Source: Hanamia caeni (GTDB taxonomy: Bacteria; Bacteroidota; Bacteroidia; Chitinophagales; Chitinophagaceae). Taken from it: a stretch of 64,000 bases of DNA. Position numbers and translations under genes: made by a program. The notes below the pieces were generated by a model, which was given only the letters and a program-made list of their open reading frames with translations, was not told the DNA's origin and ran no database searches. This document shows positions 36,517 through 44,005 of this stretch, piece by piece. The stretch spans positions 62,001 through 126,000 of the forward strand of contig NZ_RJJR01000014.1 in assembly GCF_003721595.1 (NCBI RefSeq), read 5' to 3'. Numbering within the stretch: the first letter of the stretch is position 1; every line of letters starts with the position of its first letter.

Positions 36517-36554
36517 CAGAATAAAAAAAAGGAAATATTTATTGTTTTACTGTA
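36517..36554 (-). repeat. Dispersed intergenic AT-rich element, copy 7 (reverse)
   Basis: On the minus strand it reads ACAGTAAAACAATAAATA, spacer, CCTTTTTTTTATTCTG. It lies 80 nt upstream of the fucosidase start and is the second minus-strand copy. Confidence 0.7.
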
Positions 36555-36646
36555 CCACAATAAAATTTCAGGATAGTGGCTTGGCTTTCTAAAAAGAAGG
36601 CCCACACCCGCTTCTGAAGAAATTTAAAAAGAATATTTAAAGTATT

Positions 36647-37597
36647 TTAAATTACGTTTACAGGTTTTCCTTTCAGAAATGATTCGATATTATTCACCAC
36701 TACATCCATAAGCCGGGCTCTTGATTCGAAAGTAGCCCATGCTACGTGTGGGTTAATCAAACAATTCTTTGCATGAAGAAGCGGATTATTTGCTGAAGGC
36801 GGTTCCGTAGAAAGCACATCTAATGCAGCGCCAGTAATAGTTTCGTGGTTCAGCGCTTCAGCAAGGTCATTTTCATTCACCAATCCGCCGCGGCTGGTAT
36901 TCACCAAAAATGCTTTTGGTTTCATGGTGGCGAGCAGTTGTTTATTTACAAATTCAAAATTGTCCTGGGTTAGCGGGCAATGAAGGCTTACAATATCCGC
37001 TTCCTTAAAACATGTTTTCTCATCAACAAAAGTGACGCCTTCCATTTTATTTCTTTCAGGATGTTTGTGGGAAGAAATGACCCTCATTCCAAAGGCTAAC
37101 GCAATTTTGGCAACATTTTGTCCAATCTGTCCAAACCCGATGATACCTAAAGTTTTATTTTGCAATTCCATTATGGGCTTCAAATGATAGCTAAAATCTT
37201 TACTCCTTACCCAATCGCCGTTTTTCACACTCTGAGCATATAAAGCAGTGTGGTTCGCAAGTTCAAGAATAAAAGCAAAAGTGAGTTGCGCCACGGAAGC
37301 TGTACTGTAAGCAGGAACATTCGTTACAATAATATTTCGTTTATGCGCCTCCGTTATATCTACCACATTATACCCCGTAGCCATCACTCCGATGTATTTA
37401 AGATTCGGTGCTGCCTCCATGATATCTTTGTTCACGAGCGCTTTGTTGGTCAGTATCACTTCTGCATGGGATACTCTTTTGCGGCTTTCTTCCGGCAATG
37501 ACCTGTCGTAAATATCTGTATCGCCAAGATTTTTTAATTGCTCCCAACTTAAATCCCCGGGGTTCATTGCAAAAGCATCTAATACTACAATTTTCAT
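36647..37597 (-). CDS. D-2-hydroxyacid dehydrogenase (glycerate dehydrogenase/hydroxypyruvate reductase type)
   Basis: A 316-residue NAD(P)-dependent dehydrogenase. The cofactor motif is TLGIIGFGQIGQNVAKIA, and the catalytic Arg, Glu and His lie in VNTSRGGLVNE, LDVLSTEPP and INPHVAWAT. The substrate-domain piece VMATGYNVVDITEAHKR resembles glycerate dehydrogenases. The glycerate kinase gene ends 2 nt upstream, so both are in one operon and the likely reaction is hydroxypyruvate to D-glycerate. Other 2-ketoacids cannot be excluded from sequence alone. Confidence 0.87.
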   Translation of the reverse strand: MKIVVLDAFAMNPGDLSWEQLKNLGDTDIYDRSLPEESRKRVSHAEVILTNKALVNKDIMEAAPNLKYIGVMATGYNVVDITEAHKRNIIVTNVPAYSTASVAQLTFAFILELANHTALYAQSVKNGDWVRSKDFSYHLKPIMELQNKTLGIIGFGQIGQNVAKIALAFGMRVISSHKHPERNKMEGVTFVDEKTCFKEADIVSLHCPLTQDNFEFVNKQLLATMKPKAFLVNTSRGGLVNENDLAEALNHETITGAALDVLSTEPPSANNPLLHAKNCLINPHVAWATFESRARLMDVVVNNIESFLKGKPVNVI

Positions 37598-37599
37598 GT

Positions 37600-38751
37600 T
37601 TACTTATTTTTTCTTTTGAAAATATTCAATGCCAGCAAATTCCCTATTTCAAATGCTGTGCGCTCCAGGTTTGACGCAGTATTTGAAATAGCTTCATCAA
37701 GCCGGGCTGGCTCATTGCTTATCGGAAATATAGCGTCGAAAAATTGGTGCAGCTCTTTATTAAAGTTTACCGGAACCGCGCCCGCTAAAATGACAACAGG
37801 AATTGCATGTTGCAACGCTTTTTGAGCCACGCCAAAGGGGCCTTTTCCTTCCAGTGTCTGGCTGTCTACTTTGCCTTCTGCAGTGATTACCAGGTCGGCA
37901 TTTTTTAAATCCCTTTCAAATTGCACGACATCCAAAAAATAAGAGATGCCGCTTACCAACTTCGCATGGGCAAATGCCGCTAAGCCTGCTGCCACGCCGC
38001 CTGCGCTGCCACCGTGAGTGTATGCATCCATTGTTGACTGCACATCTTTTTGTACAATTTTGTTCATTTGATGCAGGCATTTTTCAAGTAAAGACACCGC
38101 TTTTTTATCAGCGCCCTTTTGCGGGCCAAATACAGCAGCGGCGCCATTCTTACCCAATAATTTATTAGTTACATCACATAATACTATGATTTCACATTCT
38201 TTGAGCCTGGCGTCAATCTCTTTGGTGTCAACGCGATTGAGCGCTAATAATCCTTTGGGAAACTCTGTAATTTTTTTTCCTGAATTATCTAAAAAATGAA
38301 CACCCAATTCATCCAGGAGCCCGCTGGCCCCATCAACAGTAGCGCTGCCTCCAACTCCAATAATTATTTTTTTAGCGCCTTTATCTAAAGCGGCTTTAAT
38401 AAGTTCACCAGTACCTCGTGTATTTGCTTTTAGTGGATTTAGATTTTCTTTTTTCAGTAAACGGATGCCGGATGCGTCAGCAAGCTCGATGATAGCCGTT
38501 TTGCTTTTATTTTCCCATGCAAAAGCCGAAAGAATTTTTTTTCCCAACGGATCGTGCACAAAAATTTTAATTGATTTTGCTGAGAGTTTTTTCGATATAA
38601 GATGCGCTGTGCCATCGCCGCCGTCCGCTATGGGAATCAATTTTAAAGAACACGTAAGCTTACTTTTCTTCAACCCCGCAGCGATGTGTTGAGCCACTTG
38701 TCCAGCCGAGAGGCTGCCTTTAAAAGCATTGGGAGCAATGACGATGTGCAT
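37600..38751 (-). CDS. Glycerate kinase, type 1 (GarK/GlxK family)
   Basis: A 383-residue kinase that phosphorylates D-glycerate to 2-phosphoglycerate. It starts with the family signature MHIVIAPNAFKGSLSAGQVA and has LIPIADGGDGTAHLI, IIGVGGSATVDGASGLLDELG and ITAEGKVDSQTLEGKGP. With the hydroxypyruvate reductase 2 nt downstream it forms a short route from hydroxypyruvate to glycolysis. Upstream is a 141-bp gap with one dispersed element and presumably the promoter. Confidence 0.92.
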   Translation of the reverse strand: MHIVIAPNAFKGSLSAGQVAQHIAAGLKKSKLTCSLKLIPIADGGDGTAHLISKKLSAKSIKIFVHDPLGKKILSAFAWENKSKTAIIELADASGIRLLKKENLNPLKANTRGTGELIKAALDKGAKKIIIGVGGSATVDGASGLLDELGVHFLDNSGKKITEFPKGLLALNRVDTKEIDARLKECEIIVLCDVTNKLLGKNGAAAVFGPQKGADKKAVSLLEKCLHQMNKIVQKDVQSTMDAYTHGGSAGGVAAGLAAFAHAKLVSGISYFLDVVQFERDLKNADLVITAEGKVDSQTLEGKGPFGVAQKALQHAIPVVILAGAVPVNFNKELHQFFDAIFPISNEPARLDEAISNTASNLERTAFEIGNLLALNIFKRKNK

Positions 38752-38806
38752 AACCGCAATGGTAACGAATTTTTAAAAAATGAAAAATTTACCGCTTATA
38801 GCTACA

Positions 38807-38844
38807 GCAGTAAATGAACAAATAATGTCGGTTTATATTTTATA
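38807..38844 (+). repeat. Dispersed intergenic AT-rich element, copy 8
   Basis: GCAGTAAATGAACAAATA, spacer, GGTTTATATTTTATAC: a more diverged copy. It lies between the glycerate kinase start and the proA stop. Confidence 0.5.
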
Positions 38845-38892
38845 CTTTATCAAAAAAAACGCGGAAATCATTTGTATAGGCAAAAAAATTTA

Positions 38893-40137
38893 TTATCCTC
38901 TTATTTGCCCGTTCCCTTTTATCACCCATTTTTCTGTTACTAATTTTTCGAGGGCGAATGGCCCACGCGCATGCAGCTTTTGGGTAGAAATTCCAATTTC
39001 TGCGCCAAGACCAAATTCTTCACCATCTGTGAAACGCGTGGATGCATTGGAATAAACAGCCGCTGCATCCACTTCTTTTAAAAAGCGCTCGCATTGTTTT
39101 TTATTTTCCGAAACGATTGCTTCGGAATGCCGCGTAGAATATTTTTGAATATGTTGCAAGGCTTCATCCGTATCCTTCACCACTTTCACTGCGCACTTAA
39201 GGCTTAAAAATTCACGCCCAAAATCGTCACTGGATGCGGCCTCAAGCCTGGGATATCCTTTCAATAATTTGTATGCTTTTTTATCTGCAAAAATTTCAAC
39301 ACTATTCTCCTCCATTTTTGGTTTTAATTTTTCGAGAAACTCAGGGGCAATTTTTTCATCTACCAAAATGGCATCTACAGCGTTGCAAACAGAGGGCCGC
39401 GATACTTTTGCATTCACTACGATATCAACTGCCTTTTTAATATCCGCTTCTTTTTCTACATAAATATGGCAAACTCCGGCGCCTGTTTCGATTACCGGAA
39501 CCTGGCTGTTTTGTCGAACATAGCGGATAAGGCCATCTGAGCCACGGGGAATAATCACGTCCACATATCGCGTAGCTGTAAATAATTCCTTCACTGCCTC
39601 CCTATCAGAAGGTAAAAGCGTTACGCAATCCGGGTTCAGATTATTTTTCTTTAATGCATTTTTAATAATTTTTATAGAAACCTTATTGGTTTCATCCGCG
39701 TCGCTGCTGCCTTTAAGCAAGCATGCATTCTGGCTGCGCAGGCAAAGGGCTGCGATATCAAAAGTGACATTTGGCCGTGATTCAAATACAGCGCCAACGA
39801 CGCCCATAGGTACTGATATCTTTTGCAATTGCAAGCCATTTGGAAGTGTTCTTTCCTGCAAAATTATACCCGCAGGATTGGGCAGCTTGCTAATGTTGCG
39901 AATACTGTTGGCGATATTTTTTATCCGTTTTTCATTCAGCATTAAACGGTCGTTGCGCGGATTATCAGGCTCCTGCTTTGCCAGGTCTTTTGCATTTGCT
40001 TTAAGTAATGTAGCTGCCTCCTGCAAAAGGCCGTCGGCAATGGATTTCAGTGCTGACTTAATTTGCTTGTCGGTGCTGTTGCGTAAATCGATTGCAGCCT
40101 TATACGTTTTTATAATGAGCGGTTCAATAGGTTTCAT
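38893..40137 (-). CDS. proA: Glutamate-5-semialdehyde dehydrogenase (gamma-glutamyl phosphate reductase)
   Basis: A 414-residue enzyme of the ALDH superfamily that reduces gamma-glutamyl phosphate to glutamate semialdehyde with NADPH, the second step of proline synthesis. It shows LPNGLQLQKISVPMGVVGAVFESRPNVT, LLKGSSDADETN, and the active-site Cys in VSRPSVCNAVDAILVD. The length is normal. The proB gene lies 38 nt upstream on the same strand, giving a proBA operon. Confidence 0.95.
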   Translation of the reverse strand: MKPIEPLIIKTYKAAIDLRNSTDKQIKSALKSIADGLLQEAATLLKANAKDLAKQEPDNPRNDRLMLNEKRIKNIANSIRNISKLPNPAGIILQERTLPNGLQLQKISVPMGVVGAVFESRPNVTFDIAALCLRSQNACLLKGSSDADETNKVSIKIIKNALKKNNLNPDCVTLLPSDREAVKELFTATRYVDVIIPRGSDGLIRYVRQNSQVPVIETGAGVCHIYVEKEADIKKAVDIVVNAKVSRPSVCNAVDAILVDEKIAPEFLEKLKPKMEENSVEIFADKKAYKLLKGYPRLEAASSDDFGREFLSLKCAVKVVKDTDEALQHIQKYSTRHSEAIVSENKKQCERFLKEVDAAAVYSNASTRFTDGEEFGLGAEIGISTQKLHARGPFALEKLVTEKWVIKGNGQIRG

Positions 40138-40175
40138 TGTTTGTTATTTGATTACATTTTCTTTTTTTAATAAAA

Positions 40176-41210
40176 TTAAAACAGTACAATATCATCCGCA
40201 TGCGCTGCCATGATGTGCTTTATGTGCAGGCTCTGGCGTAAAGATTCTGCAGCAATTTTCACCTTTGCTACGCCAATAATTTTTTCTTCATCATTCATAA
40301 TTTGTACTACCTCGCCTGCAGCAAATTTACCCTGAACCTGTGTAACGCCAACTGTGAGCAAGCTTCGGCGTTGTTCCAGTGCTTTTACAGCTCCTTTATC
40401 AACCGTGAGGCTGCCAATAGTTATACTGCCGCTGGCAAGCCATTTTTGACGTGCTTTCAGGTTGCTGTTTTGCGCCTTAAACAAACTGCCATTTTTGCCC
40501 AAAAGCGCATCGGTAAAAGGATTGTCGCCAGAGAGGCTGCAGATAATTACCTGTATGCCGAGGGAAACCGCCAGCCTTGCAAAAGTGAGCTTGGAAACCA
40601 TTCCACCAAGGCCAAGCGTACTTTTTCCTTTTTTTACATAGCTCATTATGGTGCTGTCGATTTTTGGGACAACAGAAATGATTTCCTGTTTATCATTCAA
40701 AAATCCGCCTGCTGAAGTGCAGATGATAAGGCTTTGCGCATTAAAACCAATTGCTATCAGGGTAGCCAGCTCATCATTATCGGAGAATTTTAATTCAACA
40801 TTACTTACCAAATCATTCTCATTTACTACAGGCAGAATCCCATTGTTCCAAAAGGCTTCGAAGGTTTCTTTCAGTTGTACAAACTGTGACCGGTTACTGA
40901 AATGATGGCGTTCGCAAAGCGCCTGCGCCACCGGTATTTTATAATCAGAAAAATATTTTTGATAAAGTTGAATTAATATCGGGTTGCCGATTGCGGCTGC
41001 GGCTTTTCTTTCGCTTAATGTTCCTTTGTAATGCTGAATAAAAGCTTTACCGCTGCCCACGGCGCCGCTGCTAACCAATACTACATGATAAGTTTTTGAC
41101 AGCTCCGCAATTCCTGCTGCTACTTTTTTGATTACCGGTTTACGAATCACTCCTTGCTCATCTGTTATCGAAGCGGTGCCCAGCTTAATTACAATTACCT
41201 GCTTTTGCAT
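40176..41210 (-). CDS. proB: Glutamate 5-kinase
   Basis: A 344-residue amino-acid kinase that makes gamma-glutamyl phosphate for proline synthesis. The kinase domain (about 1-235) begins QVIVIKLGTASITDEQG and has VLVSSGAVGSGKAF, VVNENDLVSN and LGLGGMVSKLTFARLA. A C-terminal PUA-like domain (about 255-344) is present, so it is the long form, though about 20 residues shorter than the E. coli enzyme. A TAnnTTTG box ends only 4 nt before the ATG. Confidence 0.95.
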   Translation of the reverse strand: MQKQVIVIKLGTASITDEQGVIRKPVIKKVAAGIAELSKTYHVVLVSSGAVGSGKAFIQHYKGTLSERKAAAAIGNPILIQLYQKYFSDYKIPVAQALCERHHFSNRSQFVQLKETFEAFWNNGILPVVNENDLVSNVELKFSDNDELATLIAIGFNAQSLIICTSAGGFLNDKQEIISVVPKIDSTIMSYVKKGKSTLGLGGMVSKLTFARLAVSLGIQVIICSLSGDNPFTDALLGKNGSLFKAQNSNLKARQKWLASGSITIGSLTVDKGAVKALEQRRSLLTVGVTQVQGKFAAGEVVQIMNDEEKIIGVAKVKIAAESLRQSLHIKHIMAAHADDIVLF

Positions 41211-41214
41211 CCGG

Positions 41215-41222
41215 CAAAAATA
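41215..41222 (-). promoter_or_regulatory. Bacteroidota -7 promoter box for proBA
   Basis: On the minus strand TATTTTTG matches TAnnTTTG exactly and ends 4 nt before the proB start codon. If used, it would give a leaderless or nearly leaderless mRNA. No clear -33 TTG is visible. Confidence 0.4.
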
Positions 41223-41400
41223 TTGATTACGTGATAATTAAAAATGTGGAATTAGATTTTTAGAAATAAAAAGATTTTATCACCTGGAAAAAGACCTTCC
41301 CGTTAGTTTTGAAAATCATTTTTTGCAGAAGTTATGGTGAGATAATTTGCAAAATGAGATAAGTTTGAAATTCTTTAACGAGTAATCAATAAGCCATACA

Positions 41401-41751
41401 CTATGCAGCATGGCTGCTTACCATCTGCAAGCCAACTACCGAGATAACCAGTGTCGACAGAAAAAAAACTCTCCAGAAATTTACCGGCTCTTTAAAAATA
41501 ATAATGCCGGCTATAACCGTACCAATCGCGCCGATTGCCGTCCACACCGCATAAGCAGTACCCACCGGAATTGCTTTTTCTCCGCCCATGGATTTGAAAA
41601 GGAGCAACATGCTCAGGCTTACTGAAATGGCAAAAGCCAAAAGCCAAAGCCATAATTCTTTTCCCGAAGATTGCTGGGCCTTTCCCAAACTGACGGCAAA
41701 GCAGGTTTCAAACAATCCGCCGATAATTAATAATATCCAGTTTACACTCAT
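41401..41751 (-). CDS. Small multidrug resistance protein, SugE/Gdx branch
   Basis: From ATG at 41751 the protein has 116 residues and four membrane helices; a TTG 7 codons upstream is less likely. The essential Glu is at residue 15 (GGLFETCFAVSLGK). The helix-3 motif IPVGTAYAVWTAIGAIGT and IIFKEPVNFWRV are typical of the SugE/Gdx (guanidinium exporter) branch, not of EmrE. The Trp usually found three residues after the Glu in Gdx is Phe here, and the Lys that follows is Gly, so substrate range may differ. No guanidine riboswitch is visible upstream. Confidence 0.85.
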   Translation of the reverse strand: MSVNWILLIIGGLFETCFAVSLGKAQQSSGKELWLWLLAFAISVSLSMLLLFKSMGGEKAIPVGTAYAVWTAIGAIGTVIAGIIIFKEPVNFWRVFFLSTLVISVVGLQMVSSHAA

Positions 41752-42030
41752 TTTGTATTTTCTAATGCCCAAATTTATTTTAAAAAAGTCTTCCCTTGCT
41801 GAATTGCATCAAATTATAAGTCAAATTTTTTATTTAGAAAAGATTTTCTATTTATTGAAATAAATTTTCCACCTATTTATCCGTTCACTGCAGACAACTC
41901 CCTTTCAGATTTGTAACTGAGTTCAAAACTCATGTACCGTAAAAAAAGTTTCCAAACATTTTCTTACATTTTCCCTTCTTAATTTTATGGAAGCTATTTT
42001 CGATAAATTCTTTATTTTTCAATCAAAAAA

Positions 42031-42621
42031 ATGAGCAAAGGAAGACTGGAAGCTTTTAGTGATGGGGTTTTCGCAATTCTTATCACCATTATGGTTTTGG
42101 AATTGCATGCGCCTGAAGGGGCCACCTTCGGAGATTTAAAACCGCTCTTGCCTAAATTTATCAGCTACATTCTGAGTTTTGTTTATGTGGGCATTTATTG
42201 GAACAATCACCACCACATGCTGCAATCGGTGAAGCATGTGAATGGTAAAGTGTTGTGGAGTAATATGCTTCTCTTATTTTGTATTTCATTAATTCCTTTT
42301 GTAACGGCCTGGATGGGTGAAAATCATTTCAGCGCTTCGCCGGTCGCTTTATATGGAGTGGTTTTGCTGTTATGCGCTTTATCTTATCCGGTTCTTATTC
42401 ACTATTTAATTCAACTTCATGGAAAAGATTCCTTACTCGGCAAATCCATTGGTGGTGATACCAAAGGAAAGGTTTCAATTTTAATTTATGTGGCAGGGAT
42501 TGCGCTTACTTTTTTAAATCCATGGTTTGGCTTTGGACTTTATATTGTGGTAGCCTGCATCTGGTTTATTCCTGACAAAAGAATTGAAAAAAGAATTCAG
42601 GATAATTCGACAGCAGAATAA
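42031..42621 (+). CDS. TMEM175-type (DUF1211) potassium channel protein
   Basis: A 196-residue integral membrane protein with about six helices. The first helix carries the family hallmark RLEAFSDGVFAILITIMVLEL with the FSDG signature, and helix 2 has YVGIYWNNHHHML. Bacterial members assemble as tetramers and conduct K+. It stands alone and points right; the gene on its right runs the other way. There is a 258-bp gap upstream without a recognisable motif. Confidence 0.88.
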   Translation: MSKGRLEAFSDGVFAILITIMVLELHAPEGATFGDLKPLLPKFISYILSFVYVGIYWNNHHHMLQSVKHVNGKVLWSNMLLLFCISLIPFVTAWMGENHFSASPVALYGVVLLLCALSYPVLIHYLIQLHGKDSLLGKSIGGDTKGKVSILIYVAGIALTFLNPWFGFGLYIVVACIWFIPDKRIEKRIQDNSTAE

Positions 42622-42685
42622 GATGTTTTTTTATTTCTATTGCATACGCGCTTTAAATCTCATGAATTTTTTTAAATTTTTCTGC

Positions 42686-43192
42686 TTAAGCGGGCAACTG
42701 TTCTTTGTAAAATTTTATCTTTTCTTCAAGGCTCATCCTTGCAAATCTTGGAGAAGGAGAAGGCAGATTTTTCCAGTTTTCTGTTTTGGGAAATCGCTTT
42801 AGAAAACTTTTTCCAACATACTGGCTGGTAAAGAAAATCGTTTTAATATTTTTATTTTCAAGAATTTTTTCAATTGCGTTATCGTTGTATTCCACTATTT
42901 CCAGGTTGCTGTCGGTATTGTTGTTGCCTTTTCTTTTTATTCGTAAAAAAATATCAACAATACCAATTCCGTGTTTTTCAAAAAGCTTTTGCTTGCCTGC
43001 TTTTGTCAATAATTCCTCATTATAAACTCCGGAAATAATTTTCCAGAACTGGTTTCTTTTTGTTCCATAAAACCATTCGTCGTCTGACAATTTTCTATGC
43101 GTAATATCTCTTCCGGGAAAACTTCCAACAATAAGCACCGTAGCGTTCTCAGGAACAAAAGCTTTAAAAGGATGCGTTTCAATTTCGTCCAT
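42686..43192 (-). CDS. DNA glycosylase of the uracil/deoxyinosine family (HDG-like)
   Basis: From ATG at 43192 the protein has 168 residues, 1 nt after the stop of the gene upstream; an in-frame TTG at 43210 would overlap that gene. The sequence matches the DNA-deoxyinosine glycosylase/UDG family 6 pattern: VLIVGSFPGRDI, WFYGTKRNQFWKIISGVY, FEKHGIGIVDIFLRI and TIFFTSQYVGKSFLKRFP, ending LPSPSPRFARMSLEEKI. It would remove deaminated bases. The close coupling to an NAD(P)-binding protein has no obvious meaning. Confidence 0.82.
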   Translation of the reverse strand: MDEIETHPFKAFVPENATVLIVGSFPGRDITHRKLSDDEWFYGTKRNQFWKIISGVYNEELLTKAGKQKLFEKHGIGIVDIFLRIKRKGNNNTDSNLEIVEYNDNAIEKILENKNIKTIFFTSQYVGKSFLKRFPKTENWKNLPSPSPRFARMSLEEKIKFYKEQLPA

Positions 43193-43193
43193 C

Positions 43194-43853
43194 TCAGTTA
43201 TTTTTTGCAAGCTCTTTAATATCTTTTATTTCCAAAACATTTTTAGGATAACCAATCGTGACTGCGTTAATCATTGCCCTACCTACTTCCTGCAGAGTTA
43301 ATACACTTTTCGGCACAATAAATTTTAGCGCTTTTACCAAAAGTTTCACGATGGGCTTCCAGTTTTTTTGCCCTTCAAAAGGCTGCATAATGCCCGGCCT
43401 AAAATTGTATTCTGCTTTAAATGGTAAGGCAGCAAGATCGTTTTCCGTTTTTCCCTTTACCCGCGCCCACATTATTTTTCCTTTTTCTGATCTGTCTGTC
43501 TTGGCTCCTGAAACATAAGTAAAAACTATTTTCGGATTCGATGCCAGGATAGATTTTGCGAACGCCAGCGCTACGTCATAAGTAAGGTGCCTGAAAGTTT
43601 CTTCATTTTTTCCAATTGATGAAACTCCTGCGCAGAAAAAACAGCCATCGTATCCTTTAAGATTTTCGCTGTATTGTTGAAGTTGAAAGAAATCGGGGAC
43701 TAATAATTCTTTAAGTTTTGGATGCTGTAAATCATAATGCCTTCGCGAAATAATTAATATTTCTGATACTTTTTCGTTCTGCAAACATTCAAATAAAACT
43801 CCTTCGCCCACCATGCCTGTTGCGCCGGTGATAATCACTTTAATCGGGTTCAT
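43194..43853 (-). CDS. NAD(P)-binding atypical SDR (HTATIP2/epimerase-like)
   Basis: A 219-residue single-domain Rossmann protein. The N-terminus IKVIITGATGMVGEGVLFEC gives the GxxGxxG motif of atypical SDRs. Next come CFFCAGVSSIGKNEE and VFTYVSGAKTDRSEKG, and a MWARVKGKTENDL stretch with Lys in the position of the catalytic YxxxK (the Tyr is not obvious). It is close to HTATIP2/YwnB-like NAD(P)H-binding proteins of unknown substrate. It is co-transcribed with the glycosylase gene 1 nt downstream. Confidence 0.83.
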   Translation of the reverse strand: MNPIKVIITGATGMVGEGVLFECLQNEKVSEILIISRRHYDLQHPKLKELLVPDFFQLQQYSENLKGYDGCFFCAGVSSIGKNEETFRHLTYDVALAFAKSILASNPKIVFTYVSGAKTDRSEKGKIMWARVKGKTENDLAALPFKAEYNFRPGIMQPFEGQKNWKPIVKLLVKALKFIVPKSVLTLQEVGRAMINAVTIGYPKNVLEIKDIKELAKNN

Positions 43854-43916
43854 CTTTTATTATTTATGACAATGAAGGTCGTAAGAAATAAAAAGATTAG
43901 GTTAAAAAATTAAAGA

Positions 43917-43952
43917 GTAGTAAAGCAAAAAATGGTGTTGAATTTTATTTTG
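43917..43952 (+). repeat. Dispersed intergenic AT-rich element, copy 9
   Basis: GTAGTAAAGCAAAAAAT, spacer, GAATTTTATTTTGC. It lies between two minus-strand genes, reading against them. Confidence 0.6.
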
Positions 43953-44005
43953 CAGGATCCATTGCCAATTTTCAATTTATCGGATAGCGGATTGTAAAAT
44001 AATTT

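Noticed and set aside
39686..40213. 175-codon frame antisense to proA
   Set aside because: It lies wholly opposite well-conserved coding sequence and has no signal or domain.
41752..42030. Guanidine riboswitch upstream of the SMR gene
   Set aside because: The region is AT-rich and lacks the conserved guanidine-riboswitch stems and motifs; nothing folds convincingly.
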